Source of the DNA: Curtobacterium sp. 9128
GTDB lineage: Bacteria > Actinomycetota > Actinomycetes > Actinomycetales > Microbacteriaceae
Direction: 5' to 3'
Length of the DNA stretch: 64,000 nucleotides
Assembly (NCBI RefSeq): GCF_900086645.1
Contig: NZ_LT576451.1
Span: 3,879,502 to 3,943,501 of the forward strand
Below, piece by piece: positions 1 to 15,203 of the stretch (the first letter of the stretch is position 1; each line of letters begins with the position of its first letter). Position numbers and translations under genes: made by a program. Under the pieces are notes generated by a model, which saw only the letters and a program-made list of their open reading frames with translations, was not told the DNA's origin and made no database searches.

Positions 1-245
1 AGCGCTCCGACGAGCTTCAGTGCAGCGCGGGAGACCCACTCGTCCCCGGCGTCCACCACGATCGCGGCTTCCGGGAGCACCGGGGTCGACGGCTTGACGA
101 CCGCAGTGCCGTCGACGCTGACACGGCCGCCCTGGATGAGCTTGGCGGCGGCGGTCCGGGACCTGGCGAGCCCACGAGCGGCCACGGTCGCGTCCAGGCG
201 CGCTGGAACGGACACGGTCTGGGTCGACACGTCGGGGTCAGGCAC
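1..245 (-). CDS. tlyA: TlyA-family rRNA 2'-O-methyltransferase, N-terminal part (cut by window edge)
   Basis: The 81 readable residues form an S4 RNA-binding domain (ARSRTAAAKLIQGGRVSVDG) followed by the DEWVSRAALKL stretch that opens the methyltransferase domain in TlyA proteins. The family 2'-O-methylates cytidines in 16S and 23S rRNA. A GTG at 245 is chosen as start; it overlaps the stop of the preceding small gene by 8 nt, which suggests translational coupling. The catalytic SAM-binding part lies outside the window. The order TPR protein, HAD-IIA hydrolase, small gene, tlyA is common in Actinobacteria and supports the call. Confidence 0.8.
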   Translation of the reverse strand, partial: MPDPDVSTQTVSVPARLDATVAARGLARSRTAAAKLIQGGRVSVDGTAVVKPSTPVLPEAAIVVDAGDEWVSRAALKLVGA

Positions 246-426
246 TCGCGGTGCCACCACTCTCGAGCCGCGTGCGCAGCTCGTCGTGCAGGCCGGAGAA
301 GGCATCGGCGCGATCCGGCAGTGGGAGGTCCTCAGCCGCACGTGCACGGCGCGCGACGTCGGTCACGGACGGCTGCTCCTGCTCGTCGTGCTGTGGTTCC
401 CCGGAGTCGTTCGACACGACATCCAC
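238..426 (-). CDS. small conserved-type protein between HAD hydrolase and tlyA (62 aa)
   Basis: A 62-residue acidic protein opening VDVVSNDSGEPQHDEQEQ and ending RTRLESGGTASA. I recognise no domain. The C-terminal half, with alternating charged and hydrophobic residues, looks like one amphipathic helix. The start is GTG at 426, one base after the HAD stop, with a GGCGAG-like site inside the HAD end; GTG at 417 is an alternative. The stop overlaps tlyA. Tight packing between two genes is the main evidence that it is real. Confidence 0.6.
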   Translation of the reverse strand: MDVVSNDSGEPQHDEQEQPSVTDVARRARAAEDLPLPDRADAFSGLHDELRTRLESGGTASA

Positions 427-427
427 G

Positions 428-1402
428 CTACTCGCCGCCGTAGAGCTGGGGGTCGACGTCGAGCCCGTAGATCGCCAACCCGGAGTCCCAGATCGCGGTC
501 GCGCCGGCGCGCAGCAGGTCCATGGGGTCCGCTCCTGCCCGCTCCACCCGGACCACGTGCTGGCGCATCCGGACGGTGGCGTCACCGACGCTCACGAACC
601 GGGTGCCGTCCTCGGCTTCGTGCCGGTGGGTCATCGGGTAGGGCTCCGAGAGCCCACGGAGGTCCTGGAGGACGAACGTCGGACGCGAGCGCTGATCAGC
701 CGCGAGCACCTGCTTCGCCTGGTCGATGCCGGTGAGCACGAGCACGCTCGGGATGCCGGCGTCGTTCGCACCCTTGATGTCGGTGTCGAGTCGATCCCCG
801 ATGAACAGTGGACGCTCGCCACCGAACCGGGCGAGGGCGGCGTCGAAGATCGGTCGCTCGGGCTTGCCGGCGACGACCGGCATCCGTCCGACGGCCTGGT
901 GGACCGCTGCCACGAGCGTGCCGTTGCCGGGAGCGATGCCCCGTTCGACCGGGATCGACCAGTCCATGTTCGTCGCGACCCATGGGATCTCCGGGTCCGC
1001 GAGCGCGAAGGATGCCTCTGCCAGCTGCTGCCACCCGAGGTCGGGCGAGAAGCCCTGGATGACGGCCGCCGGGGAGTCCTCGGCGCTCGACGTCACGGTG
1101 AACCCGGCCTGCTCGACGATGCTCGTCAGTCCGATGCCGCCGATCACGAGGACCGTGGAGCCCTCGGGGACGAGCGTCGACAGGAGCCGGACACCGGCCT
1201 GTGAGCTCGTGACGACGTCGTCGGGCGTGACCTCGAGCCCGTAGCGCTCGAGGTGCTCGGCGACGTCGGACGGCCGACGGGAGGCGTTGTTCGTGATGTA
1301 CCCGACCCGAGCCGTGAGCGACGCCCGCGTCAGCGACTCGACCGCGTGCGGGATCGCGTTCCGCCCGCGGTAGACGACGCCGTCGAGGTCGGTGAGGACC
1401 AG
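428..1402 (-). CDS. HAD-IIA family sugar/nucleotide phosphatase, start codon unclear
   Basis: A NagD/PGP-like phosphatase of the HAD-IIA subfamily. The nucleophile motif DLDGVVYRG is near the N terminus, the threonine/asparagine motif is YITNNASRRP, the lysine motif is VAGKPERPIF, and the acidic motif is FIGDRLDTDIKGANDAG. After the HAD fold there is a C-terminal extension of about 70 residues (RFVSVGDATVRMRQ to YGGE) that may be a separate small domain. The start is unusual: between the ATG at 1573, deep inside the upstream gene, and the catalytic motif there is no ATG, GTG or TTG in frame. I end the feature at a CTG (1402) preceded by GGACGG, but the true start is open. The preceding gene stops at 1434, so coupling is likely. 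Confidence 0.75.
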   Translation of the reverse strand: MVLTDLDGVVYRGRNAIPHAVESLTRASLTARVGYITNNASRRPSDVAEHLERYGLEVTPDDVVTSSQAGVRLLSTLVPEGSTVLVIGGIGLTSIVEQAGFTVTSSAEDSPAAVIQGFSPDLGWQQLAEASFALADPEIPWVATNMDWSIPVERGIAPGNGTLVAAVHQAVGRMPVVAGKPERPIFDAALARFGGERPLFIGDRLDTDIKGANDAGIPSVLVLTGIDQAKQVLAADQRSRPTFVLQDLRGLSEPYPMTHRHEAEDGTRFVSVGDATVRMRQHVVRVERAGADPMDLLRAGATAIWDSGLAIYGLDVDPQLYGGE

Positions 1403-1433
1403 GTCGACACCGTCCGTCGGTGGACGCGGGGTG

Positions 1434-3437
1434 TCAGTCGGCTGCGGAGCCGTCGACGTCGCGGGGGTTGTCGTCGTCGATCTCCCCGAGGTCGTCGTCG
1501 GGCTCGTCCGCTGCGGGCTCGTCGAGGGGCTCGAGCTGGTCGGGCTCTCCGGGCTCGTCGTCGACGGGTCCATCGAGTCGCTCGGGCTCGTCTCCGAGTT
1601 CTTCGACTTCGAACGCTTCCTCGACCACATCAACTGTCTCCCAAGAGTCTTCATCGGCGGCTTCCGCGAGGGCCTCCGCCGCGCGGTCGACACGGGCCCA
1701 CCACTCGTCGGCCTCGTCCTGGCGGCCGAGCTCCTCGAGCGTGGCCGCGTAAGCACTGTAGAGCGCGGGCGACCAGCTGTACGCCGTCGACGGGTCGAGC
1801 TGTGGAATCTCCAGCTCGCCGAGGGCAGCTGTGGGATTCCCGAGGTCGATCCGCGCGCCGGACATGGCGATCGCGAGCTCGACCTGGACGCCCGGCTCGA
1901 GCGACGCACGGTCCGTCGAACGGCCCAGCTCCAGCGCACGCTCTGGACGGCCGAGGCCACGCTCGCAGTCGACCATCATCGGCAGCTGGTCGTTGCGTCC
2001 GGAGATCCGACGGTACGTCCGCAGCTCGCGCAGCGCCGTGCCGAAGTCACCGAGTCGGTAGGCCGTGATCGCAGCGGTCTCACGGACCACCGCCACACGA
2101 CCGGCACGGCGCGCCGCACTCAGCGCGTGCTGGTTCGCGAGCTCGGGATCCTCGTCCACGAGCAGCGCCGCAGTCACGAGGTGCCGCGCAACCCAGTCGG
2201 CGTTGTCCTTGCTGAGGGTCTTCAGCTCCGCGCGGGCCTGCGGGTGGAGGTCACGCGCCTGCACGTCCTCGGGGATCTCCGGGTCCTCGTGGCGCGGGCG
2301 GATCGACTTCGTGCCGTACGGGTCGCGGTCCTCGAAGTCGTCGCGCGCTGCTTCGCCGAAACGGGCGCCCGGACCACGGGTGCCGTCGCCGAAGCGTCGA
2401 CGCTCGTCGCCCCCGCGGCCGCCGAACTGTCCGCGCTCGGGACGGTCCCCGTCGCGGCGGGGACGATCCGAGTTGAACGGACGGTCTCCGTCACGACGAG
2501 GACGATCGCTGCCGCCACGGAACGGCCGGTCGCCGTCACGGCGGGGACGGTCGGAGTTGAACGGACGATCCCCGTCACGACGAGGACGATCCGAGTTGAA
2601 CGGACGATCCCCGTCACGACGCGGACGGTCGGAGTTGTAGGGACGATCCCCGTCACGACGCGGACGATCGGAGTTGAACGGACGATCCCCGTCACGACGC
2701 GGACGGTCGGAGTTGTAGGGACGATCCCCGTCACGACGCGGACGATCGGAGTTGAACGGACGGTCGCCGTCACGACGCGGCCGGTCGCTGCCGCCACGGA
2801 AGGGACGGTCACCGTCACGGCGGGGACGATCGGAGTTGAACGGGCGATCCCCGTCACGACGCGGACGATCCGAGTTGAACGGACGATCCCCGTCACGACG
2901 CGGACGATCCGAGTTGAACGGACGATCCCCGTCACGACGCGGACGATCCGAGTTGAACGGGCGATCCCCGTCACGACGCGGACGATCCGAGTTGAACGGG
3001 CGATCCCCGTCCCGGCGAGGACGATCGCTGCCGCCACGGAACGGCCGATCCCCATCCCGACGAGGACGATCCGAGTTGAACGGACGATCCCCACGGGGTC
3101 CACCGGTACGCGGCGGTCGCTCCGAGGAGTCGCGGTCGCCCCGCCACGCCGGACGATCGGAACGCTGACCACCATCGCGGAAGCCACGACCGCTCGTGCT
3201 GTCGCGCGGTCCCCGATCGCCACGGAAGGGGCGGTCACCATCGCGCTGCGGGCGATCACGCCGGTCACCTTCACGGCGCTCGAACTCACGGGGCCCGGAC
3301 GACCATCCGCCGCGGCTGCCACCGCGGTCGTCACGGCGAGGAGCGCCATCGCGACGCGGGGATCGGTCACCGTCTCGGGGCGGGCGTCCGCCACGCTCGT
3401 CGTCGCGGTCGTTCCGCCGTTCGTCGTCGTTCGCCAC
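1434..3437 (-). CDS. TPR-type protein with a large Arg/Asp/Gly repeat region (667 aa)
   Basis: The start is GTG at 3437 with AGGAG 7 nt upstream; the open frame runs on upstream into the 5S rRNA gene, so the longer reading is rejected. Residues about 1-340 are low complexity: a charged N terminus, then about 16 copies of a 13-residue unit DRPRRDGDRPFNS with variants (YNS, FRGGS). Residues about 380-570 are alpha-helical and TPR-like (AELKTLSKDNADWVARHLVTA, then GDFGTALRELRTYRRIS and RPERALELGRSTD). The last about 60 residues are very acidic. Homologues at this place upstream of HAD-IIA and tlyA are annotated as tetratricopeptide proteins of unknown role. The basic/acidic disordered ends suggest RNA or ribosome association, but that is inference. 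Confidence 0.8.
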   Translation of the reverse strand: MANDDERRNDRDDERGGRPPRDGDRSPRRDGAPRRDDRGGSRGGWSSGPREFERREGDRRDRPQRDGDRPFRGDRGPRDSTSGRGFRDGGQRSDRPAWRGDRDSSERPPRTGGPRGDRPFNSDRPRRDGDRPFRGGSDRPRRDGDRPFNSDRPRRDGDRPFNSDRPRRDGDRPFNSDRPRRDGDRPFNSDRPRRDGDRPFNSDRPRRDGDRPFRGGSDRPRRDGDRPFNSDRPRRDGDRPYNSDRPRRDGDRPFNSDRPRRDGDRPYNSDRPRRDGDRPFNSDRPRRDGDRPFNSDRPRRDGDRPFRGGSDRPRRDGDRPFNSDRPRRDGDRPERGQFGGRGGDERRRFGDGTRGPGARFGEAARDDFEDRDPYGTKSIRPRHEDPEIPEDVQARDLHPQARAELKTLSKDNADWVARHLVTAALLVDEDPELANQHALSAARRAGRVAVVRETAAITAYRLGDFGTALRELRTYRRISGRNDQLPMMVDCERGLGRPERALELGRSTDRASLEPGVQVELAIAMSGARIDLGNPTAALGELEIPQLDPSTAYSWSPALYSAYAATLEELGRQDEADEWWARVDRAAEALAEAADEDSWETVDVVEEAFEVEELGDEPERLDGPVDDEPGEPDQLEPLDEPAADEPDDDLGEIDDDNPRDVDGSAAD
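2440..3095 (-). repeat. 39-bp tandem repeat array inside the TPR gene
   Basis: About 16 tandem copies of a 39-bp unit encode DRPRRDGDRPFNS, with three copies extended to 45 bp (PFRGGS variant). Adjacent copies differ by a few synonymous bases (acgatcccc versus cggtcgccg), so homogenisation is recent but not complete. Units always keep the reading frame. Confidence 0.9.
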
Positions 3438-3577
3438 CGTTGTGCTCCTCGTTGCGTGCCGGAGCTCTCGCGCCGGCTGTCGTCCGCTGTGTCGTTGTGG
3501 TTGTGCGCCGTCCCTGGCCTCGAGCGACCCCAGTCCATCACGAACCGGGCCCGGCGTCGAGCCGTCGAGTGCACGGC

Positions 3578-3653
3578 AAAAACAGAAATGGCCACCGGCC
3601 TCCACGAGAACGAGGGTCTCCCCTGCGAGTTCTCGATGGAGGGCCGATGGCCA
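3578..3653 (-). terminator. rRNA operon terminator
   Basis: Read on the minus strand just after 5S: a long hairpin with arms 3629-3653 and 3589-3611 (TGGCCATCGGCC... pairing with ...GGCCGGTGGCCA), a 17-nt loop, then TTTCTGTTTTTG. This is a strong intrinsic terminator about 20 nt beyond the 5S 3' end. Confidence 0.85.
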
Positions 3654-3670
3654 CATCTTCTTACGTTGAG

Positions 3671-3787
3671 TCCGGCGGCGTCCTACTCTCCCACAAGGTC
3701 CCCCTTGCAGTACCATCGGCGCTGAGAGGCTTAGCTTCCGGGTTCGGAATGTGACCGGGCGTTTCCCTCTCGCTATGACCACCGGAA
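3671..3787 (-). rRNA. rrf: 5S ribosomal RNA
   Basis: About 117 nt on the minus strand, beginning TTCCGGTGGTCATAGCG and ending AGTAGGACGCCGCCGGA. The two ends are complementary, as in helix I of 5S. It contains the conserved CCCGGTCACATTCCGAACCC-type loop. It lies downstream of 23S after a spacer of about 135 nt (3788-3922) in which I see no gene. Confidence 0.93.
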
Positions 3788-3922
3788 CACTGTCGACCAT
3801 GATCTGGTCTCAACATGTTCCTTCAAGCCGTTGCTGAAGTATTCAGTTGATTCCCGATCGTCTGTCGGGAACCACAAAGTGGACGCGAGCCCCAACACCG
3901 AAGTGTCGGGAAATAGTTGTGT

Positions 3923-7048
<3,126 letters not shown>

Positions 7049-7128
7049 ACAAAGATTAAAATTGCGATCGACTCGACAACACGACCACCCAGAGGGCAGT
7101 CCTTGTTGCGAGCGATCTAAGATGCTCG

Positions 7129-7150
7129 CGTCCACTGTGTAGTTCTCAAC
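7129..7150 (-). promoter_or_regulatory. boxA-like antitermination site in the 16S-23S spacer
   Basis: Minus strand reads GTTGAGAACTACACAGTGGACG, the conserved actinobacterial pre-23S element related to NusB/NusE boxA. The whole spacer 7049-7475 (about 430 nt) was searched by eye for tRNA-Ile and tRNA-Ala and none is present; the rest is C-rich, likely processing-stem sequence. Confidence 0.5.
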
Positions 7151-7469
7151 ATACGATCGGCACCACACTCCCCCAGCCGTAACAGCTAGCTTCATGTGGC
7201 CCATCGAAGAACCGAAACGGATTCCTCCGCCGGCCCAACCCCCACCACCACTCTCGTGGGAGGCAGGAAGCCTGGTCCCTCAGGACCCAACAACGTGCAC
7301 CAGCCAGCCCGCTCACCCCCGACCCCTTCCAACCCGACCCGAAGGCCTGGCGTACTAAGACCGGAAGCTGCGCTCCCGACTGCACTGTCAATGTTCCACC
7401 CATGAGCTACCCGTCGGACACGTTCGGTCCGAATCGGGCGCCTGGACACCGCAAGCGGTGCCAGATGCT

Positions 7470-8997
<1,528 letters not shown>

Positions 8998-9148
8998 AAA
9001 ATTACAACCAACACCGAAGTGCCAGCGAGTTGATCTTGACTGTTGACTGTCTACTGACAATCTTCAATCCAAAAGGAATTGTCTCCGACTCGACCAGCAA
9101 AACCGGCCGAGCACGGGGTCAATAAATTGGCATTGACAATGTGCACGC

Positions 9149-9165
9149 TGTTGAGTTCTCAAGGA
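9149..9165 (-). promoter_or_regulatory. boxA-like element in the pre-16S leader
   Basis: Minus strand TCCTTGAGAACTCAACA resembles the NusB/E-binding boxA that precedes actinobacterial 16S genes, and shares GAGAACT with the spacer copy. The leader 8998-9290 otherwise contains AT-richer sequence that may form the 16S processing stem; no gene is seen. Confidence 0.5.
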
Positions 9166-9298
9166 CCAGACGCGCTCCCCGCTCGACCCCGAAAGAGGTT
9201 CCGCCAGAGAGGCATTCGTTCTTGGTTTGACCACCGGTGTCGTCGGACTCGAGGTCCAGTGGGCTCATCCCCGAGGGGAGAGAACCGGTGGAGTAGTC

Positions 9299-9327
9299 AT
9301 CCTAGGCGTCGAAGCCGTCCAGCGCAA
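9299..9327 (-). promoter_or_regulatory. rRNA operon promoter
   Basis: On the minus strand a -35 TTGCGC (9327-9322) and a -10 TAGGAT (9304-9299) are separated by exactly 17 nt, about 300 nt upstream of 16S. Transcription would start near 9291. It is the only sigma70-like pair with good spacing that I see before the operon. Confidence 0.65.
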
Positions 9328-9515
9328 GGCCGGATCTGAACTTCAGTGGAGGATGGTCCCGCTTGAGGGCCGACGTGCTCTGGGCTTTCGCTCCAGCCGC
9401 TCCGCCGCACCTTTGGGGTGACGAGTAAGAACTATACGCAGCGCTGGACGGGTGCGCCAAGGCGGGCCACATCCCGGGCGTGTCGCATCGTGCAACACGT
9501 CACCCGGGACGCACG

Positions 9516-9549
9516 GAAGCCCGGTCCCACACTCGTGGAACCGGGCTTC
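9516..9549 (-). terminator. tyrS terminator hairpin
   Basis: Ten-bp perfect arms GAAGCCCGGT/ACCGGGCTTC with an inner CCAC/GTGG pairing, 15 nt beyond the tyrS stop. There is no T-run, which is usual for GC-rich Actinobacteria. It separates tyrS from the rRNA promoter region. Confidence 0.65.
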
Positions 9550-9564
9550 GCGCGTCCGAATGGA

Positions 9565-10881
9565 TCAGCCGACGACGGTCACGCCAGCGAGGGTCTTCTT
9601 GCCACGACGGAGCACGAGCACTCCCCCGGGCAGGGCGAGGTCGGACAGCGAGGCCGTCGGGTCTTCGGCTCGGGCGTTGTTCACGTAGACGCCGCCTTGG
9701 TCGATGGCACGTCGGGCTTCCCCGAGGGACTTCACCAGCTCGGTCTCGACGAGCGCCTTCGCCAGGTCGGCATCCGGCGCGAGCGAGATCGAGCCGGGGA
9801 GTTCCGCGATCGCGGACCGGAGCGTGGGTTCGTCGAGCGCCTCCAGGTCACCGTTGCCGAACAACGCCGCCGAGGCATCGATCGCCGCCTGGGTCGCCGG
9901 GACACCGTGCACGATCGACGTCACCTCGAACGCGAGGGTCCGCTGGGCCTCGCGCCGGAAGGGTTCATCGGCCACCGCCTGCTCGAGCCGTTCGATCTCG
10001 GCCCTCGGCAGGAAGGTGAACTTCTGCAGTCGGTCGACGACGTCGGCATCAGTGGTGTTGAGCCAGAACTGGTACAGCGCGTACGGCGACGTCATGTCGG
10101 CGTCGAGCCAGATGGCGTTGCCCTCGCTCTTGCCGAACTTCGTGCCGTCGGAGTTCGTGATGAGGGGCGTCCCCATCGCGTGCACGGTGGCGCCTTCGGC
10201 TCGACGGATGAGCTCCGTCCCCGAGGTCAGGTTGCCCCACTGGTCGGAGCCACCCGTCTGCAGCGTGCACCCGTACTGCCGGAACAGCTCGCGGTAGTCC
10301 ATCCCCTGCAGGATCTGGTAGCTGAACTCCGTGTAGCTGATCCCGGCGTCCGAGTTCAGCCGGGCAGCGACCGCGTCCTTCTTGAGCATCGAGTTGACGC
10401 GGAAGTACTTGCCGACGTCGCGGAGGAAGTCGATCGCGGACATCGGCGACGTCCAGTCGAGGTTGTTCACGAGCCGCACGCCGTTGTCGCCGTCCGGGCT
10501 GAGGAACCGCGACACCTGCTCCTGCAAGCGGGCCACCCACTCGGACACGGTCTCCCGGGTGTTCAGGGTGCGCTCTGCCGTCGGACGCGGGTCGCCGATC
10601 AGGCCGGTCGAACCACCGACGAGTGCGAGGGGCTTGTGCCCCGCGAGCTGCAGCCGCCGCATCGTCAGGAGCTGGAGCAGGTTGCCGCAGTGCAGTGACG
10701 GAGCCGTCGGGTCGAAGCCGCAGTAATAGGTGATCGGCTCGCCGTCGAGGGCCTCTTTGAGTGCGGTCTCGTCGGTCGAGACGTGCACCAGACCACGCCA
10801 GCGCAGCTCGTCCCACACCGAGGCGAAGGTGGGATCGTTCTGCTGACGCGTCAGGACATCGAGAGCGGTATCACTGGACAC
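9565..10881 (-). CDS. tyrS: tyrosine--tRNA ligase
   Basis: Class I aminoacyl-tRNA synthetase charging tRNA-Tyr. The class I HIGH region appears as PSLHCGNLLQL after YYCGFDPTA; the tyrosine-binding QILQGMDY and GGSDQWGN are present, and the KMSKS-like loop is KFGKSEGN. The C-terminal end is an S4 domain (SLGEARRAIDQGGVYVNN). 438 residues, normal for TyrS. The start is GTG at 10881, placed only 6 nt behind a TACGAT -10 box, so the mRNA is probably leaderless; the frame is open further upstream but lacks similarity. It lies 61 nt after mpg and likely has its own promoter. Confidence 0.95.
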   Translation of the reverse strand: MSSDTALDVLTRQQNDPTFASVWDELRWRGLVHVSTDETALKEALDGEPITYYCGFDPTAPSLHCGNLLQLLTMRRLQLAGHKPLALVGGSTGLIGDPRPTAERTLNTRETVSEWVARLQEQVSRFLSPDGDNGVRLVNNLDWTSPMSAIDFLRDVGKYFRVNSMLKKDAVAARLNSDAGISYTEFSYQILQGMDYRELFRQYGCTLQTGGSDQWGNLTSGTELIRRAEGATVHAMGTPLITNSDGTKFGKSEGNAIWLDADMTSPYALYQFWLNTTDADVVDRLQKFTFLPRAEIERLEQAVADEPFRREAQRTLAFEVTSIVHGVPATQAAIDASAALFGNGDLEALDEPTLRSAIAELPGSISLAPDADLAKALVETELVKSLGEARRAIDQGGVYVNNARAEDPTASLSDLALPGGVLVLRRGKKTLAGVTVVG

Positions 10882-10887
10882 CCAGCC

Positions 10888-10893
10888 ATCGTA
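10888..10893 (-). promoter_or_regulatory. tyrS -10 box (leaderless-type)
   Basis: TACGAT on the minus strand, 6 nt before the GTG of tyrS. Transcription from it would begin at or beside the start codon. Confidence 0.5.
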
Positions 10894-10942
10894 GCGGCGG
10901 CCAGTGATGCACACAGCACACGGGAGGCCCGGTGCTGGTCCG

Positions 10943-13074
<2,132 letters not shown>

Positions 13075-14262
13075 TCAGTTGGCGCGGTCGCGGCGGGCCG
13101 CGATGCGGCTCGGGAGCGACCAGATGTCGATGAAGCCCTTCGCCTGCTCCTGGTCGAAGGTGTCGCCCGTGTCGTTCGTCGCGAGCTCGAAGTCGTAGAG
13201 ACTCTGCTCGGAGCGGCGCCCCGTGACCGTCGCACGGCCACCGTGGAGCTGCAGTCGGACGTCCCCGGACACGTGCTGCTGGGTGTGGTCGATGAACGCG
13301 TCGAGACCCCGCTTGAGGCCTCCGAACCAGAGCCCGTCGTAGACCAGCTCGGCCCAGTCGGCCTCGACCCTGCGCTTGTAGCGGGCGACGTCACGCTCGA
13401 GGGTGAGGCTCTCGAGTTCCTCGTGCGCGGCGATGAGCGCGATCGCTGCAGGGGCCTCGTACACCTCGCGCGACTTGATGCCCACGAGGCGGTCTTCGAG
13501 GACGTCGATGCGACCGACGCCGTGCCGGCCGGCCAGGGCGTTCAGCTCCTGGACGATGCGCAGCACGCTGAAGCGCTGACCGTCGATGGCGACCGGGACG
13601 CCCTGCTCGAACGTGATCGTGACCTCGTCCGGGTCACGTGGGAGCGTCGGGTCCTGCGTGGACGCGTAGAGGTACTCAGTCGGGGCGGTCCACGGGTCCT
13701 CGAGGGAAGCGGCCTCCACCGCGCGTCCCCAGACGTTCTGGTCGACCGAGTCGCCCCGGTGCCGGATCGGGAGACCGTGCGCGTCGGCGTAGGCGATCAC
13801 CTTGTCCCTGGTCAGCGCGAGGTCACGGACCGGGGCGATCGACGTCAGCTCGGGGGCGATCGCGGCCACCGCCGCCTCGAAGCGGACCTGGTCGTTGCCC
13901 TTCCCGGAGCACCCGTGCGCGACGGTGTCGGCGCCGAGCTGCTTCGCCGTGGCCGCGAGGTGCTTCGCGATGAGCGGGCGGCTCAGGGCGGAGACCAGTG
14001 GGTACCGCTTCTGGTAGAGCGCGTTCGCCTTGATCGCGGGCACGACGTACTCGTCGGCGAACTCGTCCTTCGCGTCGATGACCACGGCTTCCACCGCGCC
14101 GCAGTCCAGGGCGCGCTGGCGGACGGTCTGCAGGTCGTCGCCGCCCTGACCGAGGTCGACCGTCAGCGCCACGACGTCCTTGCCGGTGGCCTCGCGCAGC
14201 CAGCCGATGCCGACGGACGTGTCGAGTCCGCCGGAGTAGGCCAGGACGACGCGGTCTGCCAC
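13075..14262 (-). CDS. argG: argininosuccinate synthase
   Basis: Joins citrulline and aspartate using ATP. N-terminal PP-motif [10 protein letters not shown], then [14 protein letters not shown] for citrulline/aspartate binding. 395 residues, full length. GTG start at 14262 with AGGAG 5 nt upstream. It follows argF by 8 nt, where many Actinobacteria carry argR in between. Confidence 0.97.
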   Translation of the reverse strand: MADRVVLAYSGGLDTSVGIGWLREATGKDVVALTVDLGQGGDDLQTVRQRALDCGAVEAVVIDAKDEFADEYVVPAIKANALYQKRYPLVSALSRPLIAKHLAATAKQLGADTVAHGCSGKGNDQVRFEAAVAAIAPELTSIAPVRDLALTRDKVIAYADAHGLPIRHRGDSVDQNVWGRAVEAASLEDPWTAPTEYLYASTQDPTLPRDPDEVTITFEQGVPVAIDGQRFSVLRIVQELNALAGRHGVGRIDVLEDRLVGIKSREVYEAPAAIALIAAHEELESLTLERDVARYKRRVEADWAELVYDGLWFGGLKRGLDAFIDHTQQHVSGDVRLQLHGGRATVTGRRSEQSLYDFELATNDTGDTFDQEQAKGFIDIWSLPSRIAARRDRAN

Positions 14263-14270
14263 GGGTGCTC

Positions 14271-15203
14271 CTAGGCGCCCGTGTTCGCGGCGAGGAGCCA
14301 GGCGAGGAGTGCCTTCTGGGCGTGCAGGCGGTTCTCCGCCTCGTCCCAGATGATGCTGCGCGGACCGTCGATCACGTCGGCGGTGACCTCGTACCCACGG
14401 TCGGCCGGCAGGCAGTGCATGAACACGGCGTCGTCCGCGGCGTGCGCCATCATCGCGTCGTCGACGCGGTAGCCGTTGAAGGTGTCGAGACGCTGCTGCT
14501 TCTCGTCCTCCTTGCCCATCGACACCCAGGTGTCCGTCACGACGACGTCCGCACCGGCCACGGCGGCGACCGGGTCCGTCACCACGAGCACCGATCCACC
14601 GGTCTCGGCAGCCCGGCGTTCGGCGTCCGACACGACGTCGACGGCCGGCGAGAACGCAGCAGGGGAACCGACACGGACGTGCATGCCCGCGGTGGCTCCG
14701 GCGAGCAGGTACGACTGCGCCATGTTGCTCGCGCCGTCGCCGACGAAGGCGACCGTCTGTCCGGCGAGTGCACCGCGGTGTTCACGGATCGTCAGGAGGT
14801 CGGCGAGCAGCTGGCACGGGTGGAAGTCGTCGGACAGGGCGTTGACGACGGGGACCGTGGTGCCTTCCGCCATCTCCTCGAGTCCGGCCTGACCGTAGGT
14901 GCGCCAGACGATGGCCGACACCATGCGCTCGAGCACACGGGCCGTGTCGGACGGGGTCTCCTTGCCGCCGAGCTGGCTGTTCGCCGTCGAGATGATGAGC
15001 GGGCTGCCACCCAGGTCGCTGATCCCGACGTGGAAGGACACCCGGGTGCGCGTCGACGACTTGTCGAAGATCACGGCGACGCTCTGCGGGCCCGCGAGCG
15101 GCTTCGCGCCCCAGCGGTCGCGCTTCATCCCGACCGCGAGGTCGAGGATGGCGGACTGCTCGGCCTGCGAGAGGTCGTCGTCGCGGAGGAAGTGGCGGGT
15201 CAT
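14271..15203 (-). CDS. argF: ornithine carbamoyltransferase
   Basis: Forms citrulline from ornithine and carbamoyl phosphate. Carbamoyl-phosphate loop [12 protein letters not shown], ornithine/CP residues HPCQLLAD, the DTWVSMGKE motif and the HCLPADRG motif are all present. 310 residues. Start ATG at 15203 overlaps the argD stop (ATGA). Confidence 0.97.
   Translation of the reverse strand: MTRHFLRDDDLSQAEQSAILDLAVGMKRDRWGAKPLAGPQSVAVIFDKSSTRTRVSFHVGISDLGGSPLIISTANSQLGGKETPSDTARVLERMVSAIVWRTYGQAGLEEMAEGTTVPVVNALSDDFHPCQLLADLLTIREHRGALAGQTVAFVGDGASNMAQSYLLAGATAGMHVRVGSPAAFSPAVDVVSDAERRAAETGGSVLVVTDPVAAVAGADVVVTDTWVSMGKEDEKQQRLDTFNGYRVDDAMMAHAADDAVFMHCLPADRGYEVTADVIDGPRSIIWDEAENRLHAQKALLAWLLAANTGA

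Noticed and set aside
1392..3725. Long + strand open frame (about 777 codons) opposite the TPR gene
   Set aside because: It is the antisense shadow of a GC-rich repeat gene; it has no start context, runs into 5S rRNA and shows only V/T/R repeats.
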